Part shown: piece after piece, positions 50,234 through 59,046 of the stretch
Position numbering within the stretch: the first letter of the stretch is position 1
Layout of the letters: each line of letters begins with the position of its first letter
Source: Methylobacterium mesophilicum SR1.6/6
GTDB taxonomy: Bacteria > Pseudomonadota > Alphaproteobacteria > Rhizobiales > Beijerinckiaceae
Length of the DNA: 64,000 bases
NCBI RefSeq assembly: GCF_000364445.2
Contig: NZ_CP043538.1
Span: forward strand, 5,971,447 to 6,035,446
Direction: 5' to 3'
Program-made: the position numbers and the translations under genes
The notes under the pieces: model-generated
Database searches by the model: none
The model's input: only the letters and a program-made list of their open reading frames with translations
Told to the model about the DNA's origin: nothing

Positions 50234-52591
50234 TCATCCGGCCTGGACGAAGCTGTCGAGGACCATCTTCCGACCGGCCTTGTCGAAGTCAACGGTCAGC
50301 TTGTTGCCGTCGACGGCCGCGACGGTTCCGGGCCCGAACTTGGTGTGGAAGACCCGCTGACCGCCCTGGAACGCGGACGGCGCGCCCGAGGATTTTGCGA
50401 TCAGCTCGCCCTCGATCTGGCGGGGGCCGCCGGACCGGCCGCCGGGCGCCGACCCAAAGCCGCCACGGGTGCCCGCCTGCGCGGTGTTGGCCTGCGCCCG
50501 CTGCCAGCCCGGCGTGCCGTAGCTCGACCCGAACGGCGTGGGGTTGCGGTCGAACCGCGAGGCACCGGCGGAGAAATGGGCGGGCGCCTCAACCACGTCC
50601 ACGGCCGATTCCGGCAATTCGTCGATGAACCGGGACGGGATGGTCGAGGACCAGAGGCCGTGGATGCGCCGGTTCACCGCGAAGGAGAGCTTCGCCCGCT
50701 TGCGCGCCCGGGTGAGCCCGACATGGGCCAAGCGCCGCTCCTCCTCAAGGCCGGCCCGGCCGCTCTCGTCGAGCGCCCGCTGGCTGGGGAACAGGCCGTC
50801 CTCCCAGCCGGGCAGGAACACGGTGTCGAACTCGAGCCCCTTGGCGGCGTGGAGGGTCATCAGGGAGACCCGCTCGGCCCCCTCGGTCTCCGAGGCCTCC
50901 ATCACCAGGGAGACGTGCTCCAGGAAGGCCGCCATGTCGGGGAATTCCTCCATGGAGCGGACGAATTCCTTCAGGTTCTCCAGCCGGCCTGCGGCGTCGG
51001 CGGAGCGGTCCTTCTGCCACATCTCGGTGTAGCCGGACTCCTCGAGGATGATCTGCGCGACCTCGCTGTGCGGCTGGGATTCCACCAGCCGCGCCCAGCG
51101 GGAAAAGCTCTCGGTCAGCGCCCGCAGGGTGGAGCGGACCCGGGGCTTCAGCTCGTCGGTCTCGCACAGGCGCTGGGCGGCGATCCGCAGGGGCACCCGG
51201 TTGGCGCGGCCGTAGCCGTGAAGCTGCTGCAGGGTGGCGTCGCCCAGCCCGCGCTTCGGCGTGTTCACGATCCGCTCGAAGGCGAGGTCGTCGCTGACGT
51301 TCACGGTGGCGCGCAGATACGCCAGCGCGTCGCGGATCTCGGCCCGCTCGTAGAAGCGCGGGCCGCCGATCACCCGGTAGGGAAGGCCGAGCTGGACGAA
51401 GCGATCCTCGATCTCGCGCATCTGCGCGGAGATCCGCACCAGCACGGCAATCTCCGACAGGGGGTGCTGCTTCGACTGGAGGGATTCGATGGACTCGGCG
51501 AGCAGCCGCGCCTCCTCCTCGGAATCCCAGGCGCCCGTCACGGTGACGCGCTCGCCCGGCTCGTCGTCGGTGCGCAGGGTCTTGCCGAGCCGGCTCTCGT
51601 TCTTCGCGATGAGTCCGGAGGCGGCCGCCAGGATATGGCCCGTGGAGCGGTAGTTGCGCTCCAGCCGCACCACCACGGCGCCGGGGAAGTCGTGCTCGAA
51701 GCGCAGGATGTTGTCGACCTCGGCGCCGCGCCAGCCGTAGATCGACTGGTCGTCGTCGCCCACGCAGGCGATGTTCTTGCGATTTTGCGCCAGCAGTCTC
51801 AGCCAGAGGTACTGGGCGACGTTGGTGTCCTGGTACTCGTCCACCAGGATGTAGCGGAACCGGTCCTGGTAGTTGGCCAGCACGTCGGGGTTCTCGCGCC
51901 AGAGCTTGAGGCAAAGGAGCAAAAGATCGCCGAAATCGACGGCGTTGAGCGTCGCGAGCCGGGCCTGGTAGGCGGTGTAGAGGGCGCCGCCCTTGCCGAA
52001 GGCGAAGGACGAGGCCTCGCCCGGCGGCACCTGCTCGGGGCCGAGGCCGCGGTTCTTCCAGCCGTCGATGGCGTGCGACAGGGCGCGGGCCGGCCAGCGC
52101 TTCTCGTCGACGTTCTGGTCGAGGATGACCTGCTTCATCAGCCGGAGCTGGTCGTCGGTGCCGAGGATGGTGAAATCGGATTTCAGCCCGACGAGTTCGG
52201 CGTGGCGGCGCAGGATCTTGGTGCCGATGGCGTGGAAGGTGCCGAGCCAGGGCATGCCCTCGCCGGCGGGGCCGATCAGGCTGCCGATCCGGTGCTTCAT
52301 CTCCCGGGCGGCCTTGTTGGTGAAGGTCACCGCCAGGATGTCGAAGGGCCGCGCCCGGTTGGTGGCGATCAGGTGGGCGATGCGGGTGGTCAGCACCCGG
52401 GTCTTGCCGGTGCCGGCACCCGCCAGCACCAGAACCGGGCCCTCCGTGGTCTCGACCGCGCGGCGCTGCTCGGGGTTGAGCCCTTCGAGGTAGCCGGCGG
52501 CGTCGCGGCGGAGCGCGCCCATGGCGCGGGCGGCGATGGAGGAGGACGGGGCGCCGTCCCCGGCGGGCAGCGCGTGCGGGCGGTTCTGCAT
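50234..52591 (-). CDS. uvrD: UvrD/PcrA-type DNA helicase
   Basis: This 785-residue SF1A helicase unwinds DNA 3' to 5' in nucleotide excision and mismatch repair. Motif I is LVLAGAGTGKTRVLTTRI, motif II ILVDEYQDTN, motif III CVGDDDQSIYGWRGAEVDNI, motif V/VI LMTLHAAKGLEFDTVFLPGW and VGLTRARKRA. The C-terminal 50 residues (VFHTKFGPGTVAAVDGNKLT) form the UvrD Tudor-like RNA-polymerase-binding domain. The start at 52591 is chosen over 52648 because it fits the family's length better. Confidence 0.95.
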   Translation of the reverse strand: MQNRPHALPAGDGAPSSSIAARAMGALRRDAAGYLEGLNPEQRRAVETTEGPVLVLAGAGTGKTRVLTTRIAHLIATNRARPFDILAVTFTNKAAREMKHRIGSLIGPAGEGMPWLGTFHAIGTKILRRHAELVGLKSDFTILGTDDQLRLMKQVILDQNVDEKRWPARALSHAIDGWKNRGLGPEQVPPGEASSFAFGKGGALYTAYQARLATLNAVDFGDLLLLCLKLWRENPDVLANYQDRFRYILVDEYQDTNVAQYLWLRLLAQNRKNIACVGDDDQSIYGWRGAEVDNILRFEHDFPGAVVVRLERNYRSTGHILAAASGLIAKNESRLGKTLRTDDEPGERVTVTGAWDSEEEARLLAESIESLQSKQHPLSEIAVLVRISAQMREIEDRFVQLGLPYRVIGGPRFYERAEIRDALAYLRATVNVSDDLAFERIVNTPKRGLGDATLQQLHGYGRANRVPLRIAAQRLCETDELKPRVRSTLRALTESFSRWARLVESQPHSEVAQIILEESGYTEMWQKDRSADAAGRLENLKEFVRSMEEFPDMAAFLEHVSLVMEASETEGAERVSLMTLHAAKGLEFDTVFLPGWEDGLFPSQRALDESGRAGLEEERRLAHVGLTRARKRAKLSFAVNRRIHGLWSSTIPSRFIDELPESAVDVVEAPAHFSAGASRFDRNPTPFGSSYGTPGWQRAQANTAQAGTRGGFGSAPGGRSGGPRQIEGELIAKSSGAPSAFQGGQRVFHTKFGPGTVAAVDGNKLTVDFDKAGRKMVLDSFVQAG

Positions 52592-52711
52592 CCCGCATCC
52601 CTGGACCAAATCGCGAACGGCGTCGAGGCCGTTCGCGGCGGATGCCACCGGAGCGTGTGCGTGCGGCCGGTCTCGCGGGGGCGATCCCGAAACGCTGGCC
52701 GCCCCGGCGCG

Positions 52712-55600
52712 CTACCCGAACGCGCCGACCTCGTGCTGGATCATCCCGGAGATCTCGCGCACCTGCTCGAACATCCGGCGGATCGGCTCGAACAGGTTGG
52801 CGTGCTCGGCCGCGTAGGTGCCGACATCCCGCGGGCCCGCCGGCTCGCCGAAGTTGAGGCCCAGCGTCGGGTCGGGGGTGACCGGGAAGATCTCGTCGAG
52901 GAGCTTCAGGCAGCCGTCGATATCGAGGCGCAGGAACCGCTCCAGCAGCTGCTCGCGGGAGATGCCCGCCTGCGGCCGGAAGCCCGGGATGTGCACCGCC
53001 AGGAACCAGATCCGATGGATCAGGGCGAGGCGGAGCGCGTGCAGCAGCGTCAGCCGCGCCGACATGCCCGGCAGGTCGGGGGCGGCGGCCGTCAGGGCGA
53101 GCCAGTCGCGGGTCAGCCGGCCGAACAGGCTCCGGAGCGCGGAGGCGAGGTCGAGCCGCTCCAGGGCGCCCGCGATCACCACCAGCTCGTCCCGGCGGAA
53201 ATCCTTCTGCGTCCGCCGCGCCCGCTCCAGCCACACGGCCGGGTCGAGGGTGTCGATGTAGGCGCGCAGCACGTCGAGGTCGCCCACGGAGGCCGCGTGC
53301 TGGACCAGCCGGAAGGCCCGGGAGAAGCGCACCGAGTCGCGGCGCATGTCGCGGAACAGGTCGGGGCCGCGCTGGGCGGCGCGGCCGATCCCGTGGAGGG
53401 AATTCGCCAGGAAGCCGAGCTGGTGCAGGATCGCGTTGTTGGGGATCGCCCGCATCTGGCGCGGATGGGTGATGCGGGCCGGCCCGCCATTGTCGCTCTG
53501 GCGCGCCACGGGGCGGGAGCCCGTGCGGTCGATCAGGCTCGGGCCGAAGGTGCCGAGCAGGGCGGCGTAGCCCGAATCGTCGACCAGCGCCTCCATGTCC
53601 TGGCGGGCCGCGGTGAAGAACTCGAGGGCGAAGTCCGGCTCGGAGTAGATCGGATCGTCCGCGGGATCCGCCTCCCGCGGGCCGTCGTTGAGGGCGTAGT
53701 CCGAGAAGCTGTCGTCCTCGGCCACGTCCAGGGCGTAGACGTGCTCGGCGATCCGGTCGACGCTGGCGCGGGCCAGCGCCTCGGTGCCGTAGAGCAGGTA
53801 GCCGTCGGTGCCCTGGAAGCTCGATTCGAGCCGCACCTTGATGCCGGCCTTGCGGGCGCGGTCGCGCGCATCCTCGGGCGCGAGGTAGGCGAGGCGGTCG
53901 CGCAAGCTGGTCGGATGGGCGCCGCGGCCGATCGATTCGCCGTGCGTGTCGAAGATCGCGAGCTCGATGTCGGCGAGGCCGTTCTGGACCAGCATCTCGG
54001 TGATGCGCAGGCGCAGCCGCTCGATCCAGAAGGTGGCGGCGAGCTGGCCGACATAGCGGCCCGAATCGGAATAGCCGAACTGCACGGTCAGCCGGCCGAT
54101 GCGCTTCAGATATTGGCGCCAGTGCGGGTTGCGCAGAGCGTCGTCGAGCACCCGGATGCCCTGCTCCAGGGCGCTCGCCGTCTCGAACAGCGGTGTGATC
54201 TCCAGCTTGTCACTGATCCCGTAGTGGCGCGCCAGCCAGAGGGCGGCGAGCAGCGTGTAGCCGGTCTCGGTCTCGGCGATGAGGAAGCGCACCGGGTGGG
54301 TGCCGTCCACGTGCTTGAGGATCTGGGCGATCGTCATCATCAGCCGGGCAGCCGAGGCGCGCTCGGCGGCGAGCGCGCCGAAATCCACCGCCACCGGGCG
54401 GACGTCGTTCAGGAGCGCGTGGATCGTGGCGAGGTGCGAGCGGCGCCGCGCCGCGTCGGTGGGCTCACCCTCGAGGTCGATGACCCGGCGGACCGCGTTG
54501 TGGATCTGGCTGGCGTTCAGCCGGAAATGCGGCAGGGCGTTCGACAGGCCGTGCGTGGCGACGCCCGACCGCAGGATGGCGATCCGCCGCTGGTCGGCCG
54601 GATCCTCCGCCGCCTCCAGGGCCCGGGTCAGCCCCGCCACGAGGATGCTGGCGTCGGTCTGCGCGCGGTCGCGTTCGATGATCAGCGCCAGGGCGAACCG
54701 GTGGACCGATTCGAGCGAGGGCTGGTCGCCGAGGCGCGGCGCGACGGCGAGCTGGCGGTTCACCGCGGCCAGCGCGCCCTCGGCGAGCCCGCGGACCTCG
54801 CGGCAGGCGGCGATCTCGGGCAACTCGCGCATCACCCGGTCGAACTGCATGCGCTTCGAGATCAGCCGGTAGCGCAGGGTGTCCCACCAGCCGATGTCGG
54901 TGCGCCCGTCGGTGTCGCAGCCGACCCAGCTGGCGATGGCGAAGGGGCGGGGCGTCAGCTCGGTCCACCGGTCGGGCCAGCGGGCGCGGGCCGCGTCCAG
55001 GAGGGCGCCGTTGAAGGCGTCGAGGGCGAGCCGCCCGTTATTGGCCGCCGCGCAGGCCTGCTCGAACTCCACGTCCAGGGTGATCGGCACGTCCGGCCGT
55101 GTGGAGAGCTTGGCGGCGCGGGCGATCAGCTCGGCGCGGGCGGCCTCATCGGGGAGGCTCGCGGCCTCGGCGAGGAGGCCCGCCACGGCCCGCGGCATGC
55201 CGAAGGTCGGGTGGGCCGTGAAGACCACCGCGAAGGCGGTGCGGTGGATGAAGCGCGCGAAGTCCGCGACGGCGTCGGGCCGTTCGGGCACGGCGGCCAC
55301 GAGGCGCGCCGGGATCGCGGCCTGCGGATCCTGCGACGCCGCCGGCCCCGCTTCCAGCCCGACATAGGCCCGCAGCCGCGCCGCCCGCGCGGACAGGGCA
55401 GCGGCGCGCAGCCGGACGAACAGGCCTTCGAGGTCGCCGAGCGAGATCTCGTCCCGGTCGAACCGCCGCGTGATGGCCAGCGTCACGGCCAGCACGGGGT
55501 TGCGGAACGGATCTTCCCGGGCCTGATCCCGTGCCCCCTCGATCAACCCGAGGAGGTGGCCCTCCAGCTCTTCGGGCTCGCGACTCGGCTGGTGCTGCAT
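52712..55600 (-). CDS. Phosphoenolpyruvate carboxylase family protein, divergent active site
   Basis: This 962-residue protein is a full-length member of the PEP carboxylase family. The essential His130 is in VVFTAHPT, the metal-ligand Glu in TPLFETASAL and Asp in GYSDSGR. Several catalytic positions differ from the E. coli type: the Lys of GYSDSNK is Arg515; the FHGRGG block is FDTHGESIGRG (about 550-560), losing one arginine but keeping the GRG arginine; and QGE becomes QGT. The C-terminal residues do not end in the usual NTG. It may be a slow or altered enzyme, or have a different substrate. Serine-cycle methylotrophs need PEP carboxylase, so a second, canonical gene may exist elsewhere. 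Confidence 0.88.
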   Translation of the reverse strand: MQHQPSREPEELEGHLLGLIEGARDQAREDPFRNPVLAVTLAITRRFDRDEISLGDLEGLFVRLRAAALSARAARLRAYVGLEAGPAASQDPQAAIPARLVAAVPERPDAVADFARFIHRTAFAVVFTAHPTFGMPRAVAGLLAEAASLPDEAARAELIARAAKLSTRPDVPITLDVEFEQACAAANNGRLALDAFNGALLDAARARWPDRWTELTPRPFAIASWVGCDTDGRTDIGWWDTLRYRLISKRMQFDRVMRELPEIAACREVRGLAEGALAAVNRQLAVAPRLGDQPSLESVHRFALALIIERDRAQTDASILVAGLTRALEAAEDPADQRRIAILRSGVATHGLSNALPHFRLNASQIHNAVRRVIDLEGEPTDAARRRSHLATIHALLNDVRPVAVDFGALAAERASAARLMMTIAQILKHVDGTHPVRFLIAETETGYTLLAALWLARHYGISDKLEITPLFETASALEQGIRVLDDALRNPHWRQYLKRIGRLTVQFGYSDSGRYVGQLAATFWIERLRLRITEMLVQNGLADIELAIFDTHGESIGRGAHPTSLRDRLAYLAPEDARDRARKAGIKVRLESSFQGTDGYLLYGTEALARASVDRIAEHVYALDVAEDDSFSDYALNDGPREADPADDPIYSEPDFALEFFTAARQDMEALVDDSGYAALLGTFGPSLIDRTGSRPVARQSDNGGPARITHPRQMRAIPNNAILHQLGFLANSLHGIGRAAQRGPDLFRDMRRDSVRFSRAFRLVQHAASVGDLDVLRAYIDTLDPAVWLERARRTQKDFRRDELVVIAGALERLDLASALRSLFGRLTRDWLALTAAAPDLPGMSARLTLLHALRLALIHRIWFLAVHIPGFRPQAGISREQLLERFLRLDIDGCLKLLDEIFPVTPDPTLGLNFGEPAGPRDVGTYAAEHANLFEPIRRMFEQVREISGMIQHEVGAFG

Positions 55601-55720
55601 CGATCGATCCCGCCTCCGGTCCGCCCGCATCTACCCGGTCCAGCGCACCACGCAAGGAGCGTTCCGCGCGTGACGGTGGGGTGACTGCGGCCCTCCGCGC
55701 GGGTTAGAGCTGCGCGCAGC

Positions 55721-56023
55721 ATGGAGCGCCTGCTGATCGTCCTGGCGATACTGATCTTCGCCGTCGCCGTGGTGTCCGTCGTCTCGATGGTGACCCGGAG
55801 CCGGCGCGCGCCGCTGCGTCTGGAGACCGAGCTCGACGTCGAGCACGAGGACCTCGTCCTCGGTTCGGTCGGCACGCGCAGGAGCCCCATCGACCGCAGC
55901 GCGCAGGTGCTCGATCCCCACGTGCTCGACCTGGAAGCGAACGAATTGGAACCGATCAGAAAGCTCGGCCGGGCGGACCGGGGGGAGGCGTCGCGGCGCG
56001 ACCGGACGGAGGCCGGACAGTGA
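55721..56023 (+). CDS. Small membrane-anchored hypothetical protein
   Basis: This 100-residue protein has one N-terminal transmembrane helix (RLLIVLAILIFAVAVVSVVS) and a charged cytosolic or periplasmic tail rich in Asp, Glu and Arg. The function is unknown. The stop overlaps the next GTG (GTGA), which shows that the two genes are expressed together. Confidence 0.7.
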   Translation: MERLLIVLAILIFAVAVVSVVSMVTRSRRAPLRLETELDVEHEDLVLGSVGTRRSPIDRSAQVLDPHVLDLEANELEPIRKLGRADRGEASRRDRTEAGQ

Positions 56024-56742
56024 GGCCGTTCGCCCGCTTCGCGGCCGCCCTCGTGCTCGCCGCACCAGCCTGCCCGTCGGCCGCGCTGGGCGCGTCCGAC
56101 GGGGCGGCCCGGCCGGCAGCTGCCCGGGCCGCACCCGTCCAGACTGCACCCGCCCAGACTGCCCCCGTCCAGGCCGCACCCGCCCAGGCCGCACCGGCAC
56201 CCGCCGTCACGCCATCCGCTTCGACGCCGCCTCCGCCGCAGGCTCCGAACCCCACGCCGGCGGCCGCGCCCGCCGTCGAGCAGCCCTGCGGCAGCCGGGC
56301 GGCGCGCTTCGAGAACGGCAAGGGGTTCAAGATGGTGATCACCCGGGCCGGGGAGATCCGCACGACGAACCCGCTCCGACCCCTGACGCCCGAGGTCAAC
56401 GAGGTCCTGCAGGTCGTGATCGCCGGGAAGGTCGCGACGGCCTACGGTCCGGATTTCACCACGCTGCGGCGCGGCGGCGCCCCGGCGGGCATCGAGGCCA
56501 TGCTGGGCGGCCCGATCCACTGGCAGGCGGCCCTGCCGGCGCTGCCCGATCCGATCGTCATCGTGACCGAGGAGGGTACGCCTCTGGCGAAGCTCGCCTT
56601 CAAGGCCTGCGACGAGCCACCCGCCGTGAAGGCGCCCAAGGCGGAGGCCCGCAAGAAGGCCCCCGCCCGGCGCGCGGCGCCGAAGGCGGCCGAGAAGACG
56701 CCCCCCGGCTTCTCCATGCCGCAGGGGGCGATCGCCGAATAG
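56020..56742 (+). CDS. Secreted Pro/Ala-repeat protein with C-terminal globular domain
   Basis: This 240-residue protein starts at GTG within the upstream stop. It has a signal peptide (RPFARFAAALVLAAPACPSA), then an Ala/Pro/Val/Gln linker made of 5-residue repeats (APVQT, APAQT, APVQA, APAQA), a central globular part (ENGKGFKMVITRAGEIRTTN, then VNEVLQVVIAGKVATAYGPD), and a Lys/Ala/Pro-rich end. It may be a periplasmic or cell-wall-linked protein. The family is not recognised. Confidence 0.7.
   Translation: MRPFARFAAALVLAAPACPSAALGASDGAARPAAARAAPVQTAPAQTAPVQAAPAQAAPAPAVTPSASTPPPPQAPNPTPAAAPAVEQPCGSRAARFENGKGFKMVITRAGEIRTTNPLRPLTPEVNEVLQVVIAGKVATAYGPDFTTLRRGGAPAGIEAMLGGPIHWQAALPALPDPIVIVTEEGTPLAKLAFKACDEPPAVKAPKAEARKKAPARRAAPKAAEKTPPGFSMPQGAIAE
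56131..56190. repeat. 15-bp tandem repeat, four copies, in coding DNA
   Basis: Four 15-base units (GCACCCGTCCAGACT type) run from 56131 to 56190 with small changes, encoding the APxQx linker of the secreted protein at 56020. Confidence 0.75.
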
Positions 56743-56747
56743 GGCGG

Positions 56748-57113
56748 CTACTTCTGCTTGGCGATGACCTTGTCCTTGATGCCGTCGTAGACGTTCGCCG
56801 GGATGATCTTCTTGGAGACCAGATCGTCCTTTCCGCGATAGGGGCGGCCCTTGATGATCGCCGCGGCGCGCGCGGAGCCGACCCCGGGCAGCGCGTCGAG
56901 TTCCTCGGCGCTGGCGCTGTTGAGGTCGATGAGCGCGCCCTTGGCGGCGTTCGGCGAGCCGGCGACCGGGGCGCTCGGCGCCACGGGCTTGGCGGGCGCG
57001 GCAGGGGACGCCGCGCTGGGGGCCTGCGGCGCCGGGGCCTGAGCCAGCGCGGGCGCCGCGACCAGACTCGAGAGAAGGGCGAGGAGGGCGAGCGTCTTGG
57101 TGGGGGAAGCCAT
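56748..57113 (-). CDS. Secreted helix-hairpin-helix (ComEA-like) protein
   Basis: This 121-residue protein has a signal peptide ([20 protein letters not shown]), an Ala/Pro linker of about 35 residues, and a C-terminal helix-hairpin-helix DNA-binding domain ([20 protein letters not shown], then [17 protein letters not shown]). This is the ComEA arrangement of a periplasmic DNA receptor, though many bacteria use such proteins for other purposes. Only five bases separate its stop from that of the gene at 56020. Confidence 0.85.
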   Translation of the reverse strand: MASPTKTLALLALLSSLVAAPALAQAPAPQAPSAASPAAPAKPVAPSAPVAGSPNAAKGALIDLNSASAEELDALPGVGSARAAAIIKGRPYRGKDDLVSKKIIPANVYDGIKDKVIAKQK

Positions 57114-57340
57114 GGTGGTACTCCCGAGAGTCGCGGTCCGCAGCGCGGCACCGTCACCTCAGGTTTGGGCTGTCCCGGTTGAACCCGCGCTTAACGGTTG
57201 TGCTCCGGCGCCTCTAGCCACGGGCCTGCCCCAGGGCTATAAGCCCGCCCTCATCCGTATCCTGCGGTGTGCGAGGCGATCCTCCATCGAGGAGCCGCCC
57301 GCGCGCCGCTTTGTCCGCGGCGTCACGAAGGATCATCACC

Positions 57341-57529
57341 ATGGCCGTTCCGAAGCGAAAGACTTCCCCCTCCCGCCGCGGCATGCGCCGCTCGGCCGAC
57401 GCCCTGAAGGCGCCGACCTACGTGGAGGACAAGGATTCGGGCGAACTGCGCCGTCCGCACCACATCGACCTGAAGACCGGCATGTATCGCGGCCGTCAGG
57501 TCCTCAAGGTGAAGTCCGCCGAGGCCTGA
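57341..57529 (+). CDS. rpmF: 50S ribosomal protein L32
   Basis: This 62-residue protein is ribosomal protein L32: [20 protein letters not shown] at the start and the alphaproteobacterial C-terminal form with [10 protein letters not shown] and no zinc cysteines. The ATG follows AAGGA. It probably has its own promoter in the 227-base gap upstream, and it is followed by a dispersed palindrome at 57598. Confidence 0.97.
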
Positions 57530-57597
57530 GCCGCGGCGCGGCGGCCGCCGTCCTCAGGCAGCCGCCATCCTCGAAGACGCGAGACGGGTCGCCGGTC

Positions 57598-57635
57598 CGT
57601 CGTTCCGGGCCCTGCGGCGCAGTCCCGGAATGACG
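57598..57635. repeat. Short dispersed palindrome, family C
   Basis: CGTCGTTCCGGG (57598-57609) and CCCGGAATGACG (57624-57635) pair at 11 of 12 positions around a GC-rich loop. The GTCATTCCGGG-type hairpin is widespread between genes in alphaproteobacteria, and here it lies after rpmF. Confidence 0.65.
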
Positions 57636-57696
57636 TGGACGTGTCTCTAAGACTTCGCTGCTTTCGGAGCGGATCGAAGACCGTCGCCGCGCCGTC

Positions 57697-58035
57697 TCAC
57701 GCGAGGCGCCGCGCGGTCTCCGCGTAGGACGCGGCGGCCATCCGGGTCCGTTCCAGGCGCGACGGTAGCAGCGTCGGGTCACCGGCCGTGAGCAGTTGTG
57801 CGACGAAGCCGGCGCGAGGCTTTCCCGCGGCCGCGCACTCCGCTGTCGCAGGTCTGCCGGCCTCCTCGGACCGTCCCCCATCGATCACGACGAGTGCCCG
57901 CTCTGCGGACGATGCGGCGGTTCCGTGTGGTGGCCGCGTGCCCGCCTGGGGCACCGGCTCGGTCGCGTCGGGCACGCGGCGCGTGGGCCGGACCTGTGCC
58001 GGCCCGGGACGGCTGCCTGTTTCGATCCGCACCAT
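57697..58035 (-). CDS. Hypothetical protein, 112 aa
   Basis: This 112-residue soluble protein starts MVRIETGSRPGPAQVRP and ends GFVAQLLTAGDPTLLPSRLE followed by a basic helix (RTRMAAASYAETARRLA). The conserved-looking C-terminal half (AGFVAQLLTAG) resembles a short helical protein common in Rhizobiales annotations, but I cannot name it. Its N-terminus is low-complexity, so the true start may be internal. Confidence 0.6.
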   Translation of the reverse strand: MVRIETGSRPGPAQVRPTRRVPDATEPVPQAGTRPPHGTAASSAERALVVIDGGRSEEAGRPATAECAAAGKPRAGFVAQLLTAGDPTLLPSRLERTRMAAASYAETARRLA

Positions 58036-58129
58036 CGCCGCGCCCTCCGCACGTTTCCGTGCCGATGTCGCAAAGATGGGGCCGGCGTTTACTAATCGTC
58101 AACCATCGATACCGCCGAGCCGGCGATCA

Positions 58130-58720
58130 TTATTTCTTTGCGAGCGCCTCTAGCCGCTGCTGCATCTCCAGCATCTGGCGCTTCAGGTCGTCCAGCTCGC
58201 CACCGGCATAGGAGGCAGGGGCCGCGGGAGCCGACGGATGCGCCCCGGCAGCGGGCGGCGCGAAGCCGGTAAACATCTTCATGGCGTCGCCGAAGAAGTT
58301 CATGTTGGTGCGGACCTGCTGCTCGATCGCGTTCTGGAACGCGGCCGGCCCGAAGCTCTGGGCGAATTTCTCGCGCAGCCCGTCCTGGTCCTTGGCAAAA
58401 TTCGCCATCGAGAATTCCAGGAAGCTCGGCACCATCGTGCGCATGCTGTCGCCGTAGAAGCGGATCAGCTGGCGCAGGAAGGCCACCGGAAGCAGATTCT
58501 CCGCGCCCGCCTTGTTCTCCTGCTCGAAGATGATCTGCGTGAGCACCGAGCGGGTGATGTCGTCGCCGGTGCGCGCGTCGTAGACGACGAAATCCTCGCC
58601 GTTCTGGACCATCGTGGCGAGGTCCTCCAGCGTCACGTAGGTCGAGGTGCCGGTGTGATAGAGGCGCCGGTTGGCGTACTTCTTGATGACGGTCTGGGTG
58701 GCCTTGACGGTATCCGCCAT
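58130..58720 (-). CDS. phaR: Polyhydroxyalkanoate synthesis repressor PhaR
   Basis: This 196-residue regulator binds polyhydroxybutyrate and phasin-gene DNA. The N-terminal PHB_acc_N domain is TVIKKYANRRLYHTGTSTYV followed by TLEDLATMV; the PHB accumulation domain at about 60-110 contains QIIFEQENKAGAENLLPVAF. A C-terminal coiled coil follows (ELDDLKRQMLEMQQRLEALA). It is divergent from phaA-phaB, 326 bases away, as in many alphaproteobacteria. Confidence 0.95.
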   Translation of the reverse strand: MADTVKATQTVIKKYANRRLYHTGTSTYVTLEDLATMVQNGEDFVVYDARTGDDITRSVLTQIIFEQENKAGAENLLPVAFLRQLIRFYGDSMRTMVPSFLEFSMANFAKDQDGLREKFAQSFGPAAFQNAIEQQVRTNMNFFGDAMKMFTGFAPPAAGAHPSAPAAPASYAGGELDDLKRQMLEMQQRLEALAKK

Positions 58721-59046
58721 CGGGAACGGCCTTTCTGGACTCGGGACCTAAGGGGCGTGGCGGGCAGACCATGCGGCCCGGCGGGGCCGTCTTCGCGCCC
58801 GCAACACGATCCTTAAAGCCTTCCAAGGGCGCAGAAAACAGCAAACTGCAACTGTTCAGCGCAGAATAATGCAGGCGATCCGGCCGCTCTGCGCCATTTC
58901 AGTCTCGCGATCGCGTCATCCACGCCTTTTCGCGTCTTGTTCGACAACCTTGACTTCGCCGATCCGGCGCCCTTCATCCGAGGTCCGGCTTCAGAGCGCG
59001 CCCGGACATCGGAAGGCGCGCCGGCTCGCGAGAGGAGAACGTTCAC
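58721..59046. promoter_or_regulatory. phaR-phaA divergent control region
   Basis: The 326 bases between the phaR and phaA start codons hold both promoters. The stretch 58830-58880 is AT-rich and carries several CTGC/GCAG/TGCA words, the kind of TGC-rich sequence reported for PhaR binding in Paracoccus. I cannot define one operator. A TTGAC word at 58950 could belong to a phaA promoter. Confidence 0.4.

Noticed and set aside
50345..55684. Very long plus-strand open frame (about 1780 codons) opposite the helicase and PEP carboxylase genes
   Set aside because: It is the antisense shadow of two clear genes in very GC-rich DNA. It has low-complexity, Gly/Arg/Asp-rich sequence and no family motif.
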